NCBI GenBank assembly: GCA_013330385.1
Contig: DUIL01000041.1
Coordinates: forward strand, 1,550 to 6,661
Direction of reading: 5' to 3'
Length of the DNA stretch: 5,112 nt
DNA from: Candidatus Thalassarchaeaceae archaeon
GTDB taxonomy: Archaea > Thermoplasmatota > Poseidoniia > Poseidoniales > Thalassarchaeaceae
Below, one piece after another: positions 1 to 5,112 of this stretch. How positions within the stretch are numbered: the first letter of the stretch is position 1; the number at the start of each line of letters is the position of its first letter. The notes beneath the pieces were generated by a model. That model was given only the letters and a program-made list of their open reading frames with translations, searched no databases and was not told the origin of the DNA. The position numbers were made by a program, and so were the translations under genes.

Positions 1-65
1 CCCGGAGGCGATGTGGTGACGAGTCTACCCCAATCCACACTAAGAAACATCGTTCTTTGTAATCA

Positions 66-82
66 ATGCGAAATATTCGCAT
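66..82. promoter_or_regulatory. 17-bp perfect dyad, possible operator/TATA region of the RPA operon
   Basis: ATGCGAA-ATA-TTCGCAT is a perfect inverted repeat with 7-bp arms and a 3-bp AT centre. Its core, AAATATT at 71-77, could serve as an archaeal TATA box, which would place transcription start near position 100 and give a leader of about 40 bases before the ATG at 141. A dimeric regulator bound here would block that promoter. The dyad is directly visible; the operator and TATA roles are inference. A second, weaker inverted pair (AAGAA 42-46, TTCTT 53-57) lies just upstream. Confidence 0.4.
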
Positions 83-130
83 CGGCTACATCAGTGGTTC
101 AAGTAGGCTCGCGCCCATTACTCTGATTGT

Positions 131-136
131 AGGTGA
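131..136 (+). promoter_or_regulatory. Ribosome binding site that decides the RPA start
   Basis: AGGTGA lies four bases before ATG 141 and matches the complement of the archaeal 16S 3' end (anti-SD ATCACCTCC). No comparable motif precedes the earlier in-frame ATG at 66. This supports a start at 141 and removes 25 residues that do not resemble an RPA N-terminus. Confidence 0.7.
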
Positions 137-140
137 GCCG

Positions 141-1832
141 ATGAGTGATGATGATAGGTATGCAACGCAGGTTGCTGTGGTTAAGGAAGAGTGTCCAGAT
201 GCAGATGAAAATGAGATAATCAAGGAGTTTGCTAGGTATGAAGCGGATTTCTTGATACCTCCTGAAGATGCTCTACGTTCTGTTGTTAGAAAATTCCAGA
301 TGGCTGCCGGTGTTGCGGTTTCTCAGATTAGTTCTCAGAAAAGAGCAAGTATTCCTGAAAAGAAGGTAACAAAGTTCTCCGAACTTTCGGAAGACGATAA
401 AAATGTCACAATTGAAGTTGCAGTTGTAACTTATACTCCAAAGATTCAGACAGTCCGCGGTGAGGAACGACAGATTGCTTACGGTTGGATTGAGGACAGC
501 CCATGGGAGGGTGAAAGGGAGAGGTGGGATTTCACAGATTGGGGTGACCATTCACAGAATCTAAGCCCTGGTTCTGTGGTTCGTCTAGAAGGCGTCTCAG
601 TAAATTTCTGGAATGACCGTCGTTCAATCAACATCAATCGTCCAAGTAGGGTGACTATTCTCAAGGAAGGCGGCCAAGCGGTGACTCGAATTTCCGACGA
701 ACCGGTTACAATTGCTGAGGCGGGTGCTCAAGATGGTATGGTAAATATTGTAGCACGGGTGCTCTCAAAGAAGGATGACCAGATTGTCAAGCGTGATGGC
801 AGTGGAACTCTTGACATTGTAAGAGGACGCCTAGCCGACTCCTCAGGAACTATTGGTTTCATTTCGTGGCGTGAATTCAATCATGAACCCGGCTCATTAC
901 TCAAGATAGACAGGGCAACTGTGCGCCGATTCCGAGATACTCCGGAGATTAACATTGGTGACTTGACTAAGATTGAACCATATCACGACAATGCATTTGC
1001 CAGTATTGATGAACTCAAATCAGCAACGCGCTGTAAAATCGCTGATTTGCGAGATGGTGCACGTGATATTGAGATTACAGTGCAAGTGGAAAATTGGCAA
1101 TCTAGAACTTTCACTAATGCTGATGGTGAGGAAAAAACTGTACGTAGTGGAGATGTGATGGATCCATCTGGCCGCTGCCGCCTTACTGCTTGGTGCGATA
1201 TTTCTCCCGAAGCAGGTTCCTTCCTGCATTTGACTGGAGCTAGAGTTCAGTATTGGCAGGGTTCACCCGATTTAGTTGTTGATAATACAGAACAAGTAGT
1301 CGATCTTTCAGACCCACCTTGGGAGGCTATTGACCCAGAATCTCACTGGGTAGATGTAGACTTGACTACACTTATCGGCGGTGGTTCTCGTAGAGGGATT
1401 AGAACTTCAGGTAATATTGTCGCTATCCGTCCTGACTGTGGAATTATTCACCGCTGCCCAGAATGCCGGAGGGTGCTAAGAGATGATGCCTGTGCCGAAC
1501 ACGGACCTCAACGCGGACAAGAGGATTTGAGATTCCGATTTGTTATCGATAATGGGGTATCAAATGCTTCACTTATTCTCGGTAAGGATGCTGTTGAATC
1601 TTTCTCAGGAATGGATTTTGAACAAATCAAGAAGCAAATTGGTAAAGAATCACAGTCCGGTTATGTGGCAATGCTGAGAGATGAATATCTCGCGCGTAAC
1701 ATAGTCATCCATGGTCGGGCAATGATTGATGATCAGGGTGCCATGATAATGGCTGAATCTGCCGATTTTGATACACAAACTGCTGAACAAGCTGCTAATG
1801 AGGTAATCAAGAAGTGGGGTGTGATACTGTGA
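141..1832 (+). CDS. rpa: Replication protein A, single-stranded DNA-binding large subunit (OB folds plus zinc finger)
   Basis: This 563-residue protein should bind and protect single-stranded DNA during replication, recombination and repair. The N-terminal segment (residues about 15-50) has the helical motif seen in archaeal RPAs, including FARYEADFLIPPEDALRSVV. Three OB folds follow at about 76-175, 189-281 and 298-388. They share a repeating G-S-hydrophobic strand motif beginning at residues 144, 251 and 359, a period of about 107 residues, and each ends in an I/V-x-I/V strand. A fourth OB-like unit (about 403-543) carries a zinc finger, C439-x2-C442-x8-C451-x2-H454, the CCCH pattern of euryarchaeal RPA. 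No metal ligand is missing. The start is ATG 141, chosen for its AGGTGA ribosome binding site; an earlier in-frame ATG at 66 sits inside a dyad. It is the first gene of an operon with the RPA-associated protein, overlapping it by one base. Family assignment is secure; exact domain limits are estimates. Confidence 0.93.
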   Translation: MSDDDRYATQVAVVKEECPDADENEIIKEFARYEADFLIPPEDALRSVVRKFQMAAGVAVSQISSQKRASIPEKKVTKFSELSEDDKNVTIEVAVVTYTPKIQTVRGEERQIAYGWIEDSPWEGERERWDFTDWGDHSQNLSPGSVVRLEGVSVNFWNDRRSININRPSRVTILKEGGQAVTRISDEPVTIAEAGAQDGMVNIVARVLSKKDDQIVKRDGSGTLDIVRGRLADSSGTIGFISWREFNHEPGSLLKIDRATVRRFRDTPEINIGDLTKIEPYHDNAFASIDELKSATRCKIADLRDGARDIEITVQVENWQSRTFTNADGEEKTVRSGDVMDPSGRCRLTAWCDISPEAGSFLHLTGARVQYWQGSPDLVVDNTEQVVDLSDPPWEAIDPESHWVDVDLTTLIGGGSRRGIRTSGNIVAIRPDCGIIHRCPECRRVLRDDACAEHGPQRGQEDLRFRFVIDNGVSNASLILGKDAVESFSGMDFEQIKKQIGKESQSGYVAMLRDEYLARNIVIHGRAMIDDQGAMIMAESADFDTQTAEQAANEVIKKWGVIL

Positions 1833-2794
1833 TGCAATCATCCTCAAGCCGTCGTGCAAGACAGAGCGCAATACGCATATTTGCTCAGGAATATATGGAT
1901 GCCAGCCTACCTGAGGAGGGTGCGGGTGAGTTTGATCCGTCATTTGTTGTAACCAAACTTGGTGCTAAAATCAACCGTGCACTTGTTGCGGGTGTAATTG
2001 ATCGAATTGAAAGACGAGAGGGAGAAAGTGGCCCTAATTATTCAGGAGTTTTACGTGACCCTAGTGGAACACATAGGTTCAGCGTAGCTGCTTTCCAACC
2101 AGAACTTCATGCCGATATTGAGGAGTTACTCCATAGATTCGATTCTGGCGATAGGTTCCTGATGATGCTGGTAGGTCGTGCGCGTTGGTTTGAATCAGAG
2201 GATGGCGGTGTTTTCACTTCATTCCGTGCCGAGGAGTTTTGTGTAGTTGATACCCAGAGATACACAAATTGGTTGGTTGAAACAGCCGATGCAACACTAC
2301 GTAGATTGGACGCCTATGAGGCCTCAATAGAATCCGATTTGACCCCCTCTGCTCTTCAGTCATCTGGAGTGCCTATGGATTTGGTTGATGGTCTAATCTT
2401 AGCTCGTGGCCACTATGGGGAATTTGACACAGAGAATTATCGTGTCGGAGTTCTCCAGGGTCTGTCCATGGCACTTAGTAACAATGTTGTAATCGAACCC
2501 TCTGCTGCTGTGGAGTCACCTCAGCCGACATTAGATGATTCTCCTATGCCAAGCGTTACCGATTCTGAACCTAAACCCCAATCCGAGCCAAGTGGAGATG
2601 TTGGTGAGGTGATATTGGAGACTATTAGGCTCAAGGATGAAGGCGCGGGTGTCGATTATGATACTCTAGTACATGCTGCTATAATGGCGGGTCATTCTAG
2701 AGAAGTTGCAGAAGACGCGATTGATCATTTGCGTGATGTTGACGGTTCTATCATCGAACCGCGTTTCAGTTTCTTCCAATTGCTACCTGAATGA
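1832..2794 (+). CDS. rpap: RPA-associated protein (COG3390-type OB-fold partner with C-terminal winged helix)
   Basis: This 320-residue protein is the probable partner of the RPA encoded just upstream; in haloarchaea such proteins are co-transcribed with rpa genes and form complexes with them. The N-terminus shows the family pattern: an Arg-rich helix with RIFAQEYMDAS (about 15-25), then KLGAKINRALVAGVI (about 42-56) leading into an OB fold that ends near residue 140 with SFRAEEFCVVD. A helical middle part (about 140-215) is followed by a Pro/Ser/Glu-rich linker (about 224-255). Residues 256-320 look like a winged helix ending in IIEPRFSFFQLL, reminiscent of the wHTH tails of RPA32 and MCM. 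ATG 1832 overlaps the RPA stop as TGATG, which suggests coupled translation; GTGAT at 1821-1825 is a possible ribosome binding site. In-frame GTG codons at 1814 and 1829 are less likely starts. The gene ends directly against the convergent SAP gene. Confidence 0.85.
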   Translation: MQSSSSRRARQSAIRIFAQEYMDASLPEEGAGEFDPSFVVTKLGAKINRALVAGVIDRIERREGESGPNYSGVLRDPSGTHRFSVAAFQPELHADIEELLHRFDSGDRFLMMLVGRARWFESEDGGVFTSFRAEEFCVVDTQRYTNWLVETADATLRRLDAYEASIESDLTPSALQSSGVPMDLVDGLILARGHYGEFDTENYRVGVLQGLSMALSNNVVIEPSAAVESPQPTLDDSPMPSVTDSEPKPQSEPSGDVGEVILETIRLKDEGAGVDYDTLVHAAIMAGHSREVAEDAIDHLRDVDGSIIEPRFSFFQLLPE

Positions 2795-3784
2795 CTATCT
2801 TAGACCTGTTAGTATCTGTTCGGCCTCAGTCATCTTTGCCCTTATCCTTTCGATAGCCTCAGAACTTGATTTGGGCACCGGTGTTCCAGAACTCACGGAA
2901 GTTTGTCCTGCTCTCTGAATCGCTATATCTGCAGCACCCTTTTCTTCAGCCAGCCTTGAGGCCACTACTAACAATCTTGTTTTTACATTTTCATCATCAA
3001 CGGGCCAACCCTTTCTAATTGCAATTCTCAAAAACAAATCCTCTTCCGGTGCCGACCACCTTCCCCCATGACTATTGAGAATGGTTCCAACCATTCTCTC
3101 AATATCTTCTATGTCTTCTGCTAAAGATTTCAGAGAATTGGTCACGTAATCTTCTGATTTCTCCGCTCCTGCAATCATTGTATCTCGTGCATCCTCAAGA
3201 ACGTGGATTGAAACCGGAGATAGAAAATCAATGGGTTCGGAGGGCATCTCAATTGTGACAACCTCTTCGATTGAAGAACTAGGTTCAATTCTCATCGTAG
3301 AAGATTTTACATCGGGCAATCCATTTCTCTTGAGGCTACGTTTAATCTGACCCCAACCATGTCCTTGACTGGTCAATACTCCAGCGACTCTTCCCATCAA
3401 AACGGTTCTTGTTCCAGTTAGTGGCAGTTCGAGTTTTTGACAGAGTCCGTGTAATTTGTCTCTTTCCATCTCAGCTAGGTTCTCAACTCTCATTCTCCTC
3501 GAATCAAAATTTAGATGTAACCATAATCGCTGCCTTCGTTCTTTATGAGAACCGGATGATTTGATTCCGAATATTTTCAAAACCTCTCCTAATTCTTGAT
3601 GATTCATTGATTGAATTCCATCCCAAGACAAATCATGTTCGCCCAGTGCCAAATGTCGAATAAGACGTGCTCGAACCACTTCGACAGAACCATTCTTTGG
3701 AAGGTTCTCTGATTCAGCCCTCTCTCTCAATCTAACCAATTTGGCTCGATAGAGTTGATCTAAAAGAACTCTATCGACACTCAT
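2795..3784 (-). CDS. Protein with three tandem SAP-like domains, probable DNA-binding protein
   Basis: This 329-residue protein has no function I can name. Its first 140 residues read as three SAP-like helix-extended-helix modules: about 7-47 (LVRLRERAESENLPKNGS then a second helix), 56-92 (the best match, ELGEVLKIFGIKSSGSHKER) and 103-139 (KLHGLCQKLELPLTGTRT). Each has a Leu-rich helix, a short turn with a G/S/T, and a second basic or amphipathic helix. SAP modules usually bind double-stranded DNA. A low-complexity Ser/Glu linker (about 155-185) leads to a helical C-terminal part (about 190-285) containing GGRWSAPEEDLFLRIAIRKG, and the tail (about 308-329) is a further amphipathic helix. No catalytic motif, signal peptide or membrane segment is visible. 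The start is ATG 3784, with GGTG (3794-3791) six bases upstream; the alternative GTG 3793 lies inside that motif. It lies downstream of the HMBS-like gene on the same strand and converges on the RPA operon with no spacer. Reality of the gene is secure; function is inference. Confidence 0.85.
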   Translation of the reverse strand: MSVDRVLLDQLYRAKLVRLRERAESENLPKNGSVEVVRARLIRHLALGEHDLSWDGIQSMNHQELGEVLKIFGIKSSGSHKERRQRLWLHLNFDSRRMRVENLAEMERDKLHGLCQKLELPLTGTRTVLMGRVAGVLTSQGHGWGQIKRSLKRNGLPDVKSSTMRIEPSSSIEEVVTIEMPSEPIDFLSPVSIHVLEDARDTMIAGAEKSEDYVTNSLKSLAEDIEDIERMVGTILNSHGGRWSAPEEDLFLRIAIRKGWPVDDENVKTRLLVVASRLAEEKGAADIAIQRAGQTSVSSGTPVPKSSSEAIERIRAKMTEAEQILTGLR

Positions 3785-3887
3785 ACAAAACACCGATTTT
3801 TGCGAAGCGGGGCGACTTCAGTCATATTGCTTACGCAGTATCTACGATACTGGAAGGCATTCCTATACACTCCAAAATCAGCCAAAA
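3785..3887. other. Intergenic gap between the HMBS-like and SAP genes
   Basis: This 103-base gap separates two genes on the - strand. It holds a 17-bp dyad at 3836-3852, the SAP gene's ribosome binding site at 3791-3794, and most of a tandem 9-bp repeat at the HMBS-like stop codon. The length leaves room for a separate promoter for the SAP gene, but no convincing TATA box stands out, so it is open whether the two genes share a transcript. Confidence 0.5.
3836..3852. promoter_or_regulatory. 17-bp perfect dyad between the HMBS-like and SAP genes
   Basis: CAGTATC-TAC-GATACTG is a perfect inverted repeat with 7-bp arms and a 3-base centre, 52-68 bases upstream of the SAP gene start. It has the same 7-3-7 geometry as the dyad at 66-82, although the sequences differ. 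As RNA it could form a small hairpin, but no U-run follows on the - strand, so a terminator is unlikely. An operator or a transcript-processing hairpin is possible; both are inference. Confidence 0.35.
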
Positions 3888-3890
3888 TCA
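3872..3890 (-). repeat. Tandem 9-bp repeat at the HMBS-like stop codon, possible T-rich termination region
   Basis: Read on the - strand, TGATTTTGG occurs twice, separated by one base (3890-3882 and 3880-3872). The first copy includes the TGA stop of the HMBS-like gene. The two T4 runs just after the stop could help termination, since archaeal termination favours T-rich tracts, but the runs are short. The repeat itself is certain; the terminator role is weak. Confidence 0.3.
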
Positions 3891-5051
3891 ATCTTCAAGA
3901 TTCAACCATGCATCACTAGCAGGTCCTTCTCTTGGATGTTCAGGAAGATTAGCAGTAGTATTTTTTAGTAAGATTTCCCAATCTTTGAGCATGGTTATTG
4001 TTGCGGACTCGAGAAGGGTAAACGGCATTACTCTCTCCATGGAAAGAGTACGCAATCCATTCTTTGAAATCACTTCAATATGAGTTTCAACATGAACTGC
4101 TGTGTCGGGGACATCTCCTTCGGGGTCGTGAAACGCATTCTCCATTGCCAAGTCAAAGAACTCCTGTGCTTTGCGCATTATCGTACCAACCTGTCTGTGT
4201 CGAACTAGAATGCCAACTCTATCTATTTCTTCTTCAGGAACCGCTCCAATCAGATGATTTTGAATCCACCACGCACTTTCTCCTTCTTTTTCTGAAATCA
4301 AGTTTGAGAGTCTAAATGGGAATGCATTTCTCCCAATGAATACGATTAGATCAGCATAGGCAATAGGTAGGAATATGTCTGAACCACGATCGATGGCGTC
4401 AACTCCAAGGACATGCCTTCTTCCATCGGGGCGAATTGAATCGTATACGTCTCTTGATGCAACAAATCCATCAATCGACCCATCAGCTCGTAAAGATTCC
4501 ATCCAGATAGCAAGTGATTCAGAGTTCCCATCTGGCAAATCGATTTCGTGTATTCCGGCGTAGGCTTTGGGTGAAAGAACTCTGAGTCCACGCCTAGCTC
4601 GGCGCAATTGTCTTCTGATTAATTGCGAATCCGCTAGAATTATCGCACCTCTTGGTTGGTACCATAATTTGTTCTCTGAAACCAAAACTCTAGCTGGACG
4701 ACGCGGTGTTCTCGAGCCGACGACTTTGCAACCCGCTTGAAGCATTTCCACCTGCTTTCCATGCAGAAGGCGGGCTGGTAATGCGAGTAAATCACATTCA
4801 ACTTCAACTAATGCAGACAATCCTGCTTCAAGAGAATCAACCGACTCAATTACAAGTTCTATTTCAGAGGCCTCAGGGGAACTGGCAAAAGTGCGCAAAT
4901 GTTTGCTTACAAGGCAGTCGGGATGGTCGAGAGAAGCGACTTCTAGCCGGTCTTTCATAGCGTCCACCTCGGGGGGGGAGCACGCAACGTGCCCGTCCTT
5001 CCGGCCGTACACCTCTTGATATAGGCACCCCTTCACCACGAGTCGTAACAT
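3888..5051 (-). CDS. Divergent hydroxymethylbilane synthase-like protein, probably without the HMBS activity
   Basis: This 387-residue protein resembles porphobilinogen deaminase (HemC) by pattern only. MLRLVVKG at the N-terminus fits the first strand LRIGTRG. DLLALPARLL (87-96) falls where HMBS has DIAVHSMKD. Residues 133-158, with PRGAIILADSQL and then RRQLRRARRGL, fit the LPxG-x-VGTSSLRRQ-x-QL segment. DGSIDGFVAS (190-199) fits DG-x-YDAI-x-LA, and DIFLPIAYADLIVFIGR (225-241) fits the strand before domain 3. Against normal function: the catalytic Asp position reads Leu, and no cysteine occurs after about residue 108, so the dipyrromethane attachment Cys is absent. It is also longer than the usual 300-320 residues. 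A paralogue with a new role, or an unrelated fold with chance similarity, are both open. ATG 5051 is chosen because it begins the first strand; GAGTGA lies two bases upstream. GTG 5057 and TTG 5066 are alternatives, and an in-frame TGA at 5099-5097 closes the frame. The gene itself is very likely real; the family call is moderate. Confidence 0.55.
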   Translation of the reverse strand: MLRLVVKGCLYQEVYGRKDGHVACSPPEVDAMKDRLEVASLDHPDCLVSKHLRTFASSPEASEIELVIESVDSLEAGLSALVEVECDLLALPARLLHGKQVEMLQAGCKVVGSRTPRRPARVLVSENKLWYQPRGAIILADSQLIRRQLRRARRGLRVLSPKAYAGIHEIDLPDGNSESLAIWMESLRADGSIDGFVASRDVYDSIRPDGRRHVLGVDAIDRGSDIFLPIAYADLIVFIGRNAFPFRLSNLISEKEGESAWWIQNHLIGAVPEEEIDRVGILVRHRQVGTIMRKAQEFFDLAMENAFHDPEGDVPDTAVHVETHIEVISKNGLRTLSMERVMPFTLLESATITMLKDWEILLKNTTANLPEHPREGPASDAWLNLED

Positions 5052-5112
5052 GGTCACTCTACGCAAGGTCGAAAGAGAAATTTCTCGGCGCCAAGATCAT
5101 TTTGAAGAGGCC
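5052..5112. promoter_or_regulatory. Upstream region of the HMBS-like gene with a 12-bp palindrome
   Basis: GAGAAATTTCTC at 5075-5086 is a perfect palindrome 24 bases upstream of ATG 5051. Its AAATTT centre could be a weak TATA element giving a very short leader, or an operator half. No gene can be supported in the remaining bases to the window edge. Confidence 0.3.

Larger units (their letters stand above)
1..140. other. Upstream region of the RPA operon, no supported gene
   Basis: No coding region can be supported here. One + frame runs from the left edge to a TAA at 60-62 and another stops at TGA 17-19; either could be the tail of an upstream gene, but the peptides are too short to recognise. 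On the - strand an ATG at 50-48 opens a 16-codon frame that leaves the window, with no clear ribosome binding site. The stretch from 66 to 140 is open in the RPA frame, yet it reads as leader DNA, because it contains an AT-rich dyad and because the RPA start at 141 has its own ribosome binding site. Confidence 0.5.

Noticed and set aside
1..50. Divergent gene starting on the - strand at ATG 50-48
   Set aside because: Only 16 codons lie in the window, with no clear ribosome binding site or recognisable peptide.
3..62. C-terminal end of an upstream + strand gene ending at TAA 60-62
   Set aside because: Nineteen residues, unrecognisable; another frame is equally open, so there is no basis to choose.
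66..140. N-terminal extension of RPA from ATG 66
   Set aside because: No ribosome binding site, no family resemblance, and the ATG forms the arm of a dyad; ATG 141 is better supported.
273..1943. Several short frames antisense to or shifted against RPA (for example 273-551, 1020-1229 and 1650-1943)
   Set aside because: They overlap a secure gene, have Cys/Leu/Ser-rich composition typical of reverse-frame translation and no family features.
2706..2918. Small + strand frame bridging the convergent stop codons
   Set aside because: It is a shifted frame across two real gene ends with no ribosome binding site and no recognisable product.
3836..3852. Intrinsic terminator for the HMBS-like gene
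   Set aside because: The hairpin has only seven pairs and no T-run follows it on the - strand.
4064..4960. Short frames opposite or shifted against the HMBS-like gene (4064-4315, 4346-4591, 4375-4563, 4706-4960)
   Set aside because: They lie inside a 387-codon open frame that shows consistent strand/helix patterning; the short frames show none.
1..5112. CRISPR array, tRNA, rRNA or insertion sequence
   Set aside because: No regularly spaced repeats, cloverleaf-like sequence, conserved rRNA stretches, transposase motifs or terminal inverted repeats were seen.

Overview
The window looks like chromosomal DNA from an uncultivated-type euryarchaeon. The main evidence is an archaeal RPA (single-stranded DNA-binding protein) with several OB folds and a CCCH zinc finger, followed directly by its COG3390-type partner. 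Starts are preceded by motifs complementary to the archaeal 16S 3' end, such as AGGTGA and GGTG. The moderate GC, compact spacing and gene content would suit a marine Group II (Poseidoniia-like) or related Thermoplasmata-like lineage, but that placement is inference; nothing here is a taxonomic marker. I see no rRNA, tRNA, CRISPR, insertion sequence or phage signature.

Layout: positions 1-140 hold no supported gene but contain a perfect 17-bp dyad (66-82) that is a likely promoter/operator region. The + strand then carries a two-gene operon: RPA (141-1832) and its associated protein (1832-2794), joined by a TGATG stop/start overlap. The - strand carries two genes reading toward that operon: a divergent hydroxymethylbilane-synthase-like protein (5051 to 3888), then, after a 103-bp gap, a protein with three SAP-like DNA-binding modules (3784 to 2795). 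The two strands meet stop codon to stop codon with no base between (TGA 2792-2794, TAG 2795-2797). The last 61 bases are upstream sequence of the HMBS-like gene.

How the genes fit together: the RPA pair should coat and handle single-stranded DNA in replication, recombination and repair. The SAP protein is probably another DNA-binding protein, so three of the four genes concern DNA maintenance. The HMBS-like gene is the outlier. Its pattern matches porphobilinogen deaminase in several places, but it lacks the cofactor-carrying cysteine and the catalytic aspartate region, so it is probably not a working tetrapyrrole enzyme. The most interesting items are this cofactor-less HMBS relative, the triple-SAP protein abutting the RPA operon, and two 17-bp dyads with the same 7-3-7 geometry upstream of separate transcription units.
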